Positions 24,984 through 35,171 of a stretch of DNA of 64,000 bases are shown here, in pieces; the stretch's first letter is position 1, and each line of letters begins with the position of its first letter. The stretch is from Aneurinibacillus soli. GTDB lineage: Bacteria > Bacillota > Bacilli > Aneurinibacillales > Aneurinibacillaceae. Below the pieces are notes generated by a model, which was given only the letters and a program-made list of their open reading frames with translations, made no database searches and was not told the DNA's origin. The translations under genes and the position numbers were made by a program. Where the stretch lies: contig NZ_AP017312.1 of the NCBI RefSeq assembly GCF_002355375.1, forward strand, positions 1,381,001 through 1,445,000, written 5' to 3'.

Positions 24984-25972
24984 TGAAGCAGAAGAAAAAG
25001 TCGGGTTTCAAAAAATGGGGAATTGCTTTTGTTGTGCTGAGTGTGCTTCAGTTTGGATCGATGTATGGCATTGATCTCTTCTTAAAGCCGCCATCGCTTG
25101 AAGCTGCTATGAAAAAAGCGGGCGGTGCAGTAGCGGCTACGGCTACACCTGTTGAAAGTCGGGTTAGTGTCCCGGGGACTGCTGTGCTTTCGGCGTTGAC
25201 AGAAGATCAGCGGCATGTCGCTTACACGACAGCGGATAATCGCCTGCAGATTGAAGATAAAACGGGGATTATTTTCGATCAGGATGTCGGGGATGTCACA
25301 TTTATGAAGTGGCTCGAACCGTCTGATACGTTGATTTATTTTGTCAAAGGAAAATCGACGCTGACTGGCTACCTCATACGAGCAGGTGCTAACAGTGAGA
25401 TGAAGCCGGTAGAGGTACACCAATGGTCTTCGAAACAACGGGAAGTAGAAGCTGTGTACTTCTCGCCGTATCTTGAGTTCGTCTATATCGAGATGAACAA
25501 TGGTAGTTATGACGAAGTGTATAAATATAAGGCGAGCACAGGAATTCATCGTCTCTCACTTGGGAATGTTGTGATTGATCACATTGATTACAATCCAACA
25601 GAGGATAAGCTCGTGATGACGACAGATACAGGGAAGGTATGGACGTATGAGGGCGACCGCCTGCGTCGTCCGGATGGTTCGAAGGTGATCGAAAAAGACC
25701 AGCAGCCAGCCACCGTGGAACAGAAGAAGTCGTCGTCTCAACCGGATGAACCGAGGAAAACAAGAGCGAAGAAATCGGATAATGCGAAGAATGAGAACAC
25801 AAAGTCGAATGAGATGAATGTGAAGTCGGTAACTGAAGCACAAAAATCTGACAAATTAAATAAATCAGATAAATCAAAAACAGAAGGACAGCCGCCGCAG
25901 GAGCCATCCGTGAATGGGACGGACAATCTTGCACCTGTCGGACCAAATGATGTAAAGAGCGAGGCGAAATAA
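24983..25972 (+). CDS. Membrane-anchored protein with propeller-like domain and charged tail
   Basis: 329 residues with no firm family. Residues 1-30 are a basic head plus one transmembrane helix (WGIAFVVLSVLQFGSMYGI). The outer part (about 60-240) has short repeated strands such as RHVAYTTADNRLQIEDKTGI and EDKLVMTTDTGKVWTYEG, suggestive of a TolB/beta-propeller-like fold. The last 90 residues are a low-complexity Lys/Ser/Asn/Glu linker, likely disordered. Translational coupling to the NAGPA gene (shared TAATGA) suggests the two act together at the envelope. Function unknown. Confidence 0.75.
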   Translation: MKQKKKSGFKKWGIAFVVLSVLQFGSMYGIDLFLKPPSLEAAMKKAGGAVAATATPVESRVSVPGTAVLSALTEDQRHVAYTTADNRLQIEDKTGIIFDQDVGDVTFMKWLEPSDTLIYFVKGKSTLTGYLIRAGANSEMKPVEVHQWSSKQREVEAVYFSPYLEFVYIEMNNGSYDEVYKYKASTGIHRLSLGNVVIDHIDYNPTEDKLVMTTDTGKVWTYEGDRLRRPDGSKVIEKDQQPATVEQKKSSSQPDEPRKTRAKKSDNAKNENTKSNEMNVKSVTEAQKSDKLNKSDKSKTEGQPPQEPSVNGTDNLAPVGPNDVKSEAK

Positions 25973-25989
25973 GCCTCGCTCTTTTTTTT
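25954..25989 (+). terminator. Intrinsic terminator
   Basis: AGAGCGAGGC / GCCTCGCTCT followed by eight T; its 5' arm overlaps the end of the preceding gene. Confidence 0.9.
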
Positions 25990-26089
25990 AGCTGTGTTTC
26001 CTCTCATATTTTTCCGGGCTCGCTCATAACGTGAAGAGTAAGAACGAACGACGTTCCTCTTCTGGACGTGAAGAGAGGGGGCCTGGTGC

Positions 26090-26371
26090 GTGAAAAAATG
26101 GAGCGAAAAATGGCGACGGTTTGCAACCGGCGTACTGGATATGCCGAGTGATCTTATGATGGAAATGCCGCGCATTACAATGATCGGACAGTTGCAGATG
26201 TATATTGAGAATCACCGCGGAGTCCTTTGGTTCAGCAATCAGGAACTCCGTTTGCTTTTGACAAAAGGACAATTGCTTATTCGCGGAGAGAATCTTGTGA
26301 TCCGCGCCATTTTGCCAGAGGAAGTGCTTGTCGAAGGAGTCGTCAGCCAGGTGCTGTTTATAGACGAATAA
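26090..26371 (+). CDS. yqfC: Sporulation protein YqfC
   Basis: 93-residue YabP/YqfC-family protein: LDMPSDLMMEMPRITMIGQL, MYIENHRGVLWFSNQELRL, and the final GQLLIRGENLVI. YqfC and YqfD form a mother-cell (sigma-E) unit needed for engulfment/forespore signalling in B. subtilis. The start is GTG with GAGAGGGGG upstream. yqfD follows 22 nt later. Confidence 0.92.
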   Translation: MKKWSEKWRRFATGVLDMPSDLMMEMPRITMIGQLQMYIENHRGVLWFSNQELRLLLTKGQLLIRGENLVIRAILPEEVLVEGVVSQVLFIDE

Positions 26372-26393
26372 GGGGCGGGAGGGAGACAGACCG

Positions 26394-27593
26394 ATGAAAA
26401 ACGGAGTCAACTGGTTTCAGGGTTATCTCGTGCTTCGTGTGCGTGGTCGACGCCTGGAACGTTTTTTGAACCGGGTCGTTGGAGATGGGATACATGTATG
26501 GGACATTCACCGTACAAGCGAGGAAGCTTATATGAGTATACCGCTGGACAGCTTCTTTGCCCTTCGCCCGTTTCTTAGGGAGACAGGCTGCCGGGTGCAT
26601 GTTGTGCGTCGTGTTGGTCTGCCATTCGTGCTGCGCAAACTGCGTACCCGGTTTATGTTTGGGACAGGTATCGTTTTGTTTATTCTTGGTGTGTACATGC
26701 TCTCCCAGATTGTTTGGCGTGTTGAAGTAGTGGGGAATGAGCGCATTCCTGCGTTTCAAATTCAGGAAATGGCAGCTCGGGCCGGAGTGAAGCCCGGTGT
26801 ATTCACATTCCAGATTCCGGAACCGAAAGAGATGCAGCGTCGCCTGTTGCTGGATATGCCGAATGCTTCCTGGATCGGGTTTGAGATGAAGGGGACGACC
26901 GCAATTATTCGCGTCGTGGAGAAGGTGCTGCCCACGCCGCGCGACACGACTGCGCCTCGCCATATTATCGCCACCAAAAAAGCGATTGTCCATTCGATCT
27001 TCGCAGAGTCGGGCCGTCCGCTTGTACGCCCCCAGAGCTGGGTAAACAAAGGAGACATTCTTATCTCTGGTGCCTTAGGCAATGAGGAGCAGATGCAGCT
27101 TGTGGCAGCCAAAGGAATCGTGGAGGGCGAGACATGGTATGAATCGGAAGTGACTGTGCCGATCAAGCAGAAGCGTCCGGTTTTGACAGGAGAGGCTTAT
27201 ACAAGACGCTATCTTATGTTTGGAACATATGAAGTGAAGATTCAGGGGTTCGGTGCTCCGGAGTATAAGCAGTCTGTCCGAAGTGAAGATACGGATTGGA
27301 TTTCTACGGGAGAGCGGGTTTTCCCACTCGGAATGAAAACAGAAGTTGTGCGGCAAAATGAAAGTATTACCATCACCTTAACCGAAAAAGAAGCGATAGA
27401 AATCGGCAAGAAATACGCCCGAGAAAATCTGGTGAAACGCCTGAAAAAAGGCGGATATATCAAAACGGAAAAAGTTTTGCACGAAAACCAAGAGAATGGT
27501 AAAGTTTATATGAAGCTTCATTTTGTTGTAGTAGAAGATATTGCAGCCGAACAACCGATTACAGAGCAGCCTATTACGAGCGAAGGGGACTGA
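26394..27593 (+). CDS. yqfD: Sporulation membrane protein YqfD
   Basis: 399 residues. The cytoplasmic start FQGYLVLRVRGRRLERFLNR is followed by a single transmembrane helix at about 86-108 (MFGTGIVLFILGVYMLSQIV) and an outer domain with VVGNERIPAFQIQEMAARAG, EVTVPIKQKRPVLTGEAY and repeated small beta-rich elements. Family members are sigma-E dependent and localise to the outer forespore membrane. It runs directly into phoH. Confidence 0.93.
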   Translation: MKNGVNWFQGYLVLRVRGRRLERFLNRVVGDGIHVWDIHRTSEEAYMSIPLDSFFALRPFLRETGCRVHVVRRVGLPFVLRKLRTRFMFGTGIVLFILGVYMLSQIVWRVEVVGNERIPAFQIQEMAARAGVKPGVFTFQIPEPKEMQRRLLLDMPNASWIGFEMKGTTAIIRVVEKVLPTPRDTTAPRHIIATKKAIVHSIFAESGRPLVRPQSWVNKGDILISGALGNEEQMQLVAAKGIVEGETWYESEVTVPIKQKRPVLTGEAYTRRYLMFGTYEVKIQGFGAPEYKQSVRSEDTDWISTGERVFPLGMKTEVVRQNESITITLTEKEAIEIGKKYARENLVKRLKKGGYIKTEKVLHENQENGKVYMKLHFVVVEDIAAEQPITEQPITSEGD

Positions 27594-27599
27594 GGTCTT

Positions 27600-28571
27600 T
27601 TGCATTCAGAAGAGACAAGCAAAACGATACGCCTAGAAAGTGCGGAAGAAGCAAGCCTGTTATTCGGGCCGCACGACTCACATCTGAAAGAAATCGAAAA
27701 TGCAACGGATGCTCGCATTTTCGCGCGTAGTGAAGAGATTACGATTACCGGATCTGCTGACGAAGTGGAACGCAGCGTGAAGCTGTTCGGTGTGCTAGCC
27801 GGACTTTTGCGGCGCGGAAGCAAACTGTCGCTTCAGGATGTGATGTATGCGATTCAGCTTTCCAAAGAAGATGCACTGGAAGAACTTATTGAATTGTATG
27901 ATCAGCCGATTGCAATGTCGCTTAAGGGCAAGCCCATTCGCGTTAAAACACTCGGACAGCGCTATTATGTGACATCAATTAAGAAAAACGATGTCGTCTT
28001 CGGGATTGGGCCAGCTGGTACAGGGAAGACATATCTGGCAGTAGTGATGGCTGTTACAGCACTGAAAGCGAATAAAGTGAAACGTATTGTATTGACACGT
28101 CCAGCTGTAGAAGCTGGAGAGAATCTTGGATTTTTGCCAGGTGATCTCCAGGAGAAGGTTGATCCGTACTTGCGTCCGCTGTATGATGCGCTCGAAGATC
28201 TTTTGAGTGCGGAGCAGGTGACGAAGTACAGAGAGCGCGGCATTATTGAAGTGGCTCCGCTTGCTTATATGCGTGGCCGGACGCTTGATGACTCTTTCAT
28301 TATTCTCGATGAAGCGCAAAATACAACACCGGAACAGATGAAAATGTTTCTAACCCGCCTTGGCTTTGGTTCGAAAATGGTTATTACTGGAGACGTTACA
28401 CAGGTCGATCTGCCACGCGGCAAGAAGTCAGGCCTACAGGAAGCGGCCCGTATTCTGGAAGGGCTGAATGGGATGTCCTTCGTTTACTTAACCGGGCTGG
28501 ATGTTGTTCGTCATCCGCTCGTACAAAAAATTATTACAGCGTATGAGCAGGAGAGCGAAGCATCCCGCTAA
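27600..28571 (+). CDS. phoH: PhoH-like ATPase
   Basis: 323 residues from a TTG 6 nt after the yqfD stop. A KH-like N-terminal region is followed by a P-loop NTPase: Walker A GIGPAGTGKTYLA at about 138, Walker B FIILDEAQNTTPEQMKMFLT at about 235, and sensor motifs TGDVTQVDLPRGKKSGL. PhoH2-like proteins are ATPases with RNA-linked roles; in this gene order the protein is linked with YbeY and Era in ribosome/RNA maturation. Confidence 0.94.
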   Translation: MHSEETSKTIRLESAEEASLLFGPHDSHLKEIENATDARIFARSEEITITGSADEVERSVKLFGVLAGLLRRGSKLSLQDVMYAIQLSKEDALEELIELYDQPIAMSLKGKPIRVKTLGQRYYVTSIKKNDVVFGIGPAGTGKTYLAVVMAVTALKANKVKRIVLTRPAVEAGENLGFLPGDLQEKVDPYLRPLYDALEDLLSAEQVTKYRERGIIEVAPLAYMRGRTLDDSFIILDEAQNTTPEQMKMFLTRLGFGSKMVITGDVTQVDLPRGKKSGLQEAARILEGLNGMSFVYLTGLDVVRHPLVQKIITAYEQESEASR

Positions 28572-28586
28572 AAGGGGTGGTACGAG

Positions 28587-30704
28587 ATGAAAGCAAGATT
28601 GCGGCAGTTGTTCCGCGCTGTTCCGGATACATGGAAGACAAGTGCTACGATTCGCCGCCTGCTATTTATAGTGCTTGGTTTGTTGATTTATTTGCCAATC
28701 ATGAGTGACGTTTTGCCAAAAACGTTCGACTTGAACGTGAATATGGTCAGCAGTGTTACCTTAACGGCCCCTGTTACGGTCGAGGATGGAGAGGCGACAG
28801 AGCAGGCGCGTATGAAAGCGGTACGGGAGGTACAGCCTGTTTATGCGCGGAATGATGAAATTACGGGTCATCAGCTAAAGCTGGTGTCTTTCGTTTTCAA
28901 AAAGGTTGCAGAATTGCAGGGGCAGACTGATACAACTCCAGAGGCAAAGCTGAAGGATCTGAAAGAAAGCAGTCCGTTTGCTCTGCCAGGAGATGCGATG
29001 TCAGTTCTTCTTGCGATGTCAGCTCCCTCTCTTAATGCGGCAGCACAGGAGACTGCTAAGGTGGTAACAGCTGTCATGCAGAAGGGGATTGATTCAAACA
29101 TAGCGCGTGAAGAAGTACAGCAGCGGGTTAATCAGCAGCTTGTGCTGGCGGATTTAGACAGTCGGACGCGTAAAGTCGTACGGGAAGTCACGATCGCAAG
29201 CGTTGCCCCCAATGTAATGATTGATGAAGATGCAACGAATACGCTGAAAGAAACAGTACGCCGATCGGTCAAGCCTACCATGATCTACAAGGGGGAAGTG
29301 CTTGTCGAGAAAGGGCAATATATTTCCGAACAGGTGTATCACAAGCTGAATGCAGCGGGTCTGCTGGAAAAAAACGCAAGCAAGCTCCCGTTTCTTGGAC
29401 TGGCGCTGTGCACCGGTTTTTTTGTTGTGTTCCTCGAGTTTTATTTATCACAGGCGCATCGGGAAATATATAGGGACAATACAAAAATTTTGCTTCTCGG
29501 CTCGATTATTTTCCTGACCATTATGGTGATGAAGATGACAAGTCTAGGCAAAGGAATTGATTTCTTCTTGCCAGGGTATTGCGTGCCGGTGGCGCTCGGT
29601 TCGATGCTGATTGCGATTTTATTGGATACGCAGCTAGCTGTTGTATGCAGTGTGCTGTTTGCGTTTGTATCTGGCATTGTGTTTAACTATGAAAGCCTGC
29701 TCCCCATTGATTTTCGTTATGTGTTGTACGGATTTTCCAGTGGAGTTGCCGGTGCTTATTCACTTGGCAAGGCAACCAAACGCACTCGTATTCTACAGGC
29801 GGGCTCCCTTGTGGCGGTTGTCAATGTACTGGCCATCGTGGCGTTGTACTTACTTTTATCCTCTTCAGCAGGCTGGCGTGATCTATTGATGCAATCAGTG
29901 TTTGGCATAGTAAGTGGGATGCTCGCGGCTGTGTTAACGATTGGCTTTCTGCCGTTTTTTGAAGGGATATTCGGGATTTTGTCTCCGATGCGTCTGATTG
30001 AATTGTCGAATCCGAATCAGCCATTGATGCGCCGCCTGCTAATGGAGACACCGGGAACGTATCATCATAGCATGATGGTGGCGAATCTGTCGGAAGCAGC
30101 GTGTGAGGCCGTAGGGGCGGATGGATTGCTTGCCCGTGTTGGAGCGTATTATCATGATGTTGGGAAAATGAAGCGACCACATTTCTTTGTGGAGAATCAG
30201 ATGAATCGTGAGAATCCGCATGATACCTTAGCACCGGGACTGAGCAAGCGTATCATTCTTGCGCATGTGGAAGACGGGGTGAAAATGCTTGGGGAGCATA
30301 ACATCCCGAAGCAGATTGTAGATTTTGCCCAACAACATCACGGCACGACACTGCTGAAGTTTTTTTATCATAAAGTATCCAAGCTCTCTGAAACACCGGT
30401 TCCCGAAGCGGAGTATCGGTATCCGGGACCGAAAGCACAGACGCGCGAGACGGCGATTGTCGGCATTTGTGATAGTGCAGAAGCAGCTGTGCGTTCGCTT
30501 GCCAATCCTACGCCAGAGCGTATTGAGCAACTCGTCCGACGCATTATTTCGGATCGGCTTGAAGACGGTCAATTTAACGAGTGTGATCTGACGATGCAAG
30601 AACTTGAGACGGTAACCAAATCAATTTGTGAAACACTTCAGGGCTTTTTCCATAATCGGATTGAATATCCGGATGATAAACAGGTGGCGGTGAAACAGGC
30701 ATGA
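28587..30704 (+). CDS. pgpH: Cyclic-di-AMP phosphodiesterase PgpH (YqfF)
   Basis: 705 residues. TM1 lies at about 26-42, then a large extracytoplasmic 7TMR-HDED domain (about 45-265), about six further transmembrane helices (270-460) and a cytoplasmic HD domain. HD motifs: GTYHHSMMVANLSEAA, then YYHDVGKMKRPHFFVENQ, LAHVEDGVKMLGEHN and FAQQHHGTTLLKFFYHK, all metal ligands present. The enzyme breaks down c-di-AMP, which controls potassium and osmotic balance. It overlaps ybeY by 4 nt (ATGA). Confidence 0.95.
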   Translation: MKARLRQLFRAVPDTWKTSATIRRLLFIVLGLLIYLPIMSDVLPKTFDLNVNMVSSVTLTAPVTVEDGEATEQARMKAVREVQPVYARNDEITGHQLKLVSFVFKKVAELQGQTDTTPEAKLKDLKESSPFALPGDAMSVLLAMSAPSLNAAAQETAKVVTAVMQKGIDSNIAREEVQQRVNQQLVLADLDSRTRKVVREVTIASVAPNVMIDEDATNTLKETVRRSVKPTMIYKGEVLVEKGQYISEQVYHKLNAAGLLEKNASKLPFLGLALCTGFFVVFLEFYLSQAHREIYRDNTKILLLGSIIFLTIMVMKMTSLGKGIDFFLPGYCVPVALGSMLIAILLDTQLAVVCSVLFAFVSGIVFNYESLLPIDFRYVLYGFSSGVAGAYSLGKATKRTRILQAGSLVAVVNVLAIVALYLLLSSSAGWRDLLMQSVFGIVSGMLAAVLTIGFLPFFEGIFGILSPMRLIELSNPNQPLMRRLLMETPGTYHHSMMVANLSEAACEAVGADGLLARVGAYYHDVGKMKRPHFFVENQMNRENPHDTLAPGLSKRIILAHVEDGVKMLGEHNIPKQIVDFAQQHHGTTLLKFFYHKVSKLSETPVPEAEYRYPGPKAQTRETAIVGICDSAEAAVRSLANPTPERIEQLVRRIISDRLEDGQFNECDLTMQELETVTKSICETLQGFFHNRIEYPDDKQVAVKQA

Positions 30705-31183
30705 AAATCGATGTAGAATTCATTCAGGAATATGAACCAGACGTGTCGGACGAGCTTCTTGCAACACTTGCAAGGGTTCTTGAAGCAGCGGCTGAACTGG
30801 AAGAAGTAGATGGGGAAGTGACGGTTACATTTGTGGATAATGAAAGCATCCATGAGCTGAACCGGGATTATCGGGGGATTGATCGTCCGACTGATGTGCT
30901 TTCCTTCGCCATGAATGAAGAGGGCGAGGATGAGATGGAGATCATCCTCGATGAAGAGATGGATGAGCTGCCGAATATGCTTGGTGACATTGTAATTTCG
31001 ATTCCGAAGGCATATGAGCAGGCAGACGAATACGGCCATTCTTTTGAGCGCGAGATGGGCTTTTTGGTCGCGCACGGTTTTCTACATTTGCTCGGCTATG
31101 ACCATGAGACTGAGGAAGAAGAGAAAGAAATGTTTGCCCGCCAGGATGAGATTTTGAGCCGGGTGCGCCTTGTGCGTGAATAG
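30701..31183 (+). CDS. ybeY: Endoribonuclease YbeY
   Basis: 160 residues with the zinc motif HGFLHLLGYDHETEEE (three His), plus TDVLSFAMNE and the conserved Arg of ELNRDYRGIDRPTD. It matures 16S rRNA and acts in ribosome quality control. Tightly packed between pgpH and dgkA. Confidence 0.96.
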   Translation: MKIDVEFIQEYEPDVSDELLATLARVLEAAAELEEVDGEVTVTFVDNESIHELNRDYRGIDRPTDVLSFAMNEEGEDEMEIILDEEMDELPNMLGDIVISIPKAYEQADEYGHSFEREMGFLVAHGFLHLLGYDHETEEEEKEMFARQDEILSRVRLVRE

Positions 31184-31192
31184 GACGAACTG

Positions 31193-32923
<1,731 letters not shown>

Positions 32924-33025
32924 AGCATTCTGGTAAAAGTTCCAATGGATAACGTATCTTATCCGGGGTCATGCTAATGGTAAGTTGTCGCTCATGCTCT
33001 ATCTCTTCCGAAAGGATGGATACAA

Positions 33026-33178
33026 ATGACGAGAGATTTTTACTGGAGTTATTTCACCCGTACAGGCAATATCGATGCGTATATGTTGTATGCAGAAGAG
33101 ATGGGCGCTGTGGGTGAGATGCAGCATACCGATTCTTTTGAAGATGCTGGCATGGAGGACGCTTTGCGCTTGCCATAA
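33026..33178 (+). CDS. yqzL: YqzL-family small protein
   Basis: 50 residues: MTRDFYWSYFTRTGNIDAYM, then LYAEEMGAVGEMQ and an acidic tail. This matches the YqzL family that lies between era and recO across Bacillales. The RBS AAAGGATGG is present, and position and sequence agree. Function unknown. Confidence 0.88.
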   Translation: MTRDFYWSYFTRTGNIDAYMLYAEEMGAVGEMQHTDSFEDAGMEDALRLP

Positions 33179-33211
33179 AAAAATGACGGCCCGGGCAGAG
33201 GAGAGTAGCAT

Positions 33212-33991
33212 ATGATTGGAAAAGCGGAAGGCATTGTAGTCCGCACAACCGATTATGGGGAAGCGAATAAAATCCTAACGGTTTATACGCGCGAAGCCGG
33301 AAAGATCAGCCTCATGGCCCGTGGTGCCAAAAAAACGAAAAGTCGTTTTACAGCCGTATCGCAACCTTTTACGTACGGCTATTTTCTTTATCATGCCAGC
33401 TCAGGAATGGGCTCCCTTCAGCAGGGGGAGTTAATTAGCTCATTTCGGACAATTCGTGAGGATTTGGAGAAGACAGCATACGCTGTTTATCTCATGGAAC
33501 TGCTTGATCGATTGACGGAAGATAAAGAGGCAAATGGTTATTTGTTTGATATGCTACTGCATGCACTTAAGTGGATAGAAGAAGGAAAAGACCCGGACAT
33601 TATCGCCAGGCTGTTCGAAATGAAAATGCTGTATGTAGCTGGATGCCACCCGCAACTTGATGCCTGTGTATCGTGCGGGGTGCATGATGCGCCGTTTTAC
33701 TTTAGTGTTGTAGAAAATGGCTTGATTTGTCCGGCATGCACAAGGGATGATCGCTCGCTTATGGCAGTTGGCCCTGGCACGGTCAAGCTTTTGCGCATGT
33801 TTCAGCATATCCATATGCCACAGCTTGGGAACATCAACGTAAAGCCAGAGACAAAACAGCAGTTGCGTTACATTATGTACGCACTGCTAGAAGACTGTAC
33901 AGGACTGTATCTAAAATCTCGGCGTTTTCTTGATCAGCTCGAAAATCTTGGTTTTACCACGCCACCGGAGCGTTCCGGGGACAAGAGTTGA
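33212..33991 (+). CDS. recO: DNA repair protein RecO
   Basis: 259 residues. OB-fold N-terminus (AEGIVVRTTDYGEANKILTV, GKISLMARGAKKTKSRF) and a four-cysteine zinc site CVSCGVHDAP...GLICPAC near residues 152-173. RecO helps load RecA in recombinational repair. RBS CAGAGGAGAG. The glyQS promoter -35 overlaps its stop codon. Confidence 0.95.
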   Translation: MIGKAEGIVVRTTDYGEANKILTVYTREAGKISLMARGAKKTKSRFTAVSQPFTYGYFLYHASSGMGSLQQGELISSFRTIREDLEKTAYAVYLMELLDRLTEDKEANGYLFDMLLHALKWIEEGKDPDIIARLFEMKMLYVAGCHPQLDACVSCGVHDAPFYFSVVENGLICPACTRDDRSLMAVGPGTVKLLRMFQHIHMPQLGNINVKPETKQQLRYIMYALLEDCTGLYLKSRRFLDQLENLGFTTPPERSGDKS

Positions 33992-34017
33992 CAACGGGCG
34001 GTACAATCCTTTATAGT
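33988..34017 (+). promoter_or_regulatory. Sigma-A promoter of glyQS
   Basis: TTGACA (33988-33993) overlaps the recO stop codon; 18 nt later comes TATAGT (34012-34017), followed by the T-box leader. Confidence 0.8.
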
Positions 34018-34031
34018 ATGTTACAAATTCA

Positions 34032-34253
34032 AGTATGTGCAATGACGGAGAAGAGTACTCAGGTTAGGTGCCCACATGTAAGCGAGTCGGGGATAGTGGA
34101 AGCCCGGCGGTAGCCTCTGACGAATGGCACTCCCGAGCACTTAGAACGTATGAGCGGACAGGTATATGCCTGTCAAATAGGGTGGAACCGCGGGATCAAC
34201 TCCCGTCCCTATGTGCAGAGCTTCTGCATATAGAGACGGGAGTTTTTTGCGTT
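34032..34253 (+). promoter_or_regulatory. Glycyl T-box leader with GGC specifier
   Basis: The T-box AGGGTGGAACCGCG (34179-34192) is a full consensus match. GGC in ATGGCACTCCCG (34126-34128) sits where the specifier loop on the 3' side of Stem I is expected and is a glycine codon. The competing terminator is AACTCCCGTCCCTATG... with its complement ...AGACGGGAGTTTTTT (34198-34249). Uncharged tRNA-Gly would favour the antiterminator and allow glyQS transcription. Confidence 0.92.
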
Positions 34254-34292
34254 CCCTCGCTACAATATCGGACAAGGAAAGAAGGTAGAAAC

Positions 34293-35168
34293 ATGAACTT
34301 CCAGGATATTATCCTAACCCTGCAGAATTTCTGGGCAAAGCAGAACTGTCTTATTGTCCAGCCGTATGACACTGAGAAAGGTGCGGGTACGATGAACCCG
34401 ATGACATTTCTCCGCTCTATCGGCCCTGAGCCGTGGAATGTCGCATACGTAGAACCATCCCGCCGTCCGGCAGACGGACGCTACGGAGAAAACCCGAACC
34501 GTCTGTATCAACATCACCAGTTCCAGGTCATTATGAAGCCGTCTCCGGACAACATTCAGGAGCTGTATCTTGAGAGCCTTGAGAAGCTTGGGATTAATCC
34601 GCTCGATCACGACATTCGTTTTGTCGAGGACAACTGGGAATCGCCAACACTTGGTGCCTGGGGACTTGGCTGGGAAGTATGGCTTGATGGCATGGAAGTT
34701 ACACAGTTTACCTACTTCCAGCAGGTGGGTGGCATTGACTGTAACCCGGTTGCGGTTGAGATCACATACGGCCTGGAGCGTCTTGCATCGTACATTCAGG
34801 AAAAAGAGAACGTATTCGATCTGGAATGGGTCGCAGGCGTTACATATGGTGACGTGTTCAAGCAGCCGGAATACGAGCATTCCAAATATACATTTGAACT
34901 ATCCGATGCTAAAATGCTGTTTGATTTGTTTAGCACATACGAAGCAGAAGCGAAACGTTGCATGGAGCAGAAACTTGTGTTCCCGGCGTATGATTATGTA
35001 TTGAAATGCTCCCATACGTTTAACCTGCTTGACGCACGCGGTGCGATCAGCGTAACAGAGCGGACGGGCTACATCGGACGCGTGCGCAATCTGGCGCGTG
35101 AAGTGGCACACACATACTACCAGGTGCGGGAAGACCTCGGTTTCCCGATGCTGAAAAAGGGGGAATAA
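34293..35168 (+). CDS. glyQ: Glycyl-tRNA synthetase alpha subunit
   Basis: 291 residues from the ATG at 34293 (AAGAAGGT upstream); any longer in-frame start would fall in the T-box leader. Class II catalytic subunit: [80 protein letters not shown]. It pairs with glyS as an alpha2beta2 enzyme under the T-box. Confidence 0.97.
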   Translation: MNFQDIILTLQNFWAKQNCLIVQPYDTEKGAGTMNPMTFLRSIGPEPWNVAYVEPSRRPADGRYGENPNRLYQHHQFQVIMKPSPDNIQELYLESLEKLGINPLDHDIRFVEDNWESPTLGAWGLGWEVWLDGMEVTQFTYFQQVGGIDCNPVAVEITYGLERLASYIQEKENVFDLEWVAGVTYGDVFKQPEYEHSKYTFELSDAKMLFDLFSTYEAEAKRCMEQKLVFPAYDYVLKCSHTFNLLDARGAISVTERTGYIGRVRNLAREVAHTYYQVREDLGFPMLKKGE

Positions 35169-35171
35169 TGC

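Noticed and set aside
25389-25946. Long minus-strand open frame opposite the propeller-like gene
   Set aside because: Shadow of the plus-strand gene; no RBS, no family, biased composition expected from a complementary strand.
34068-34292. In-frame N-terminal extension of glyQ
   Set aside because: It lies in the T-box leader (Stem I, antiterminator, terminator). The proper GlyQ start with an RBS is at 34293.
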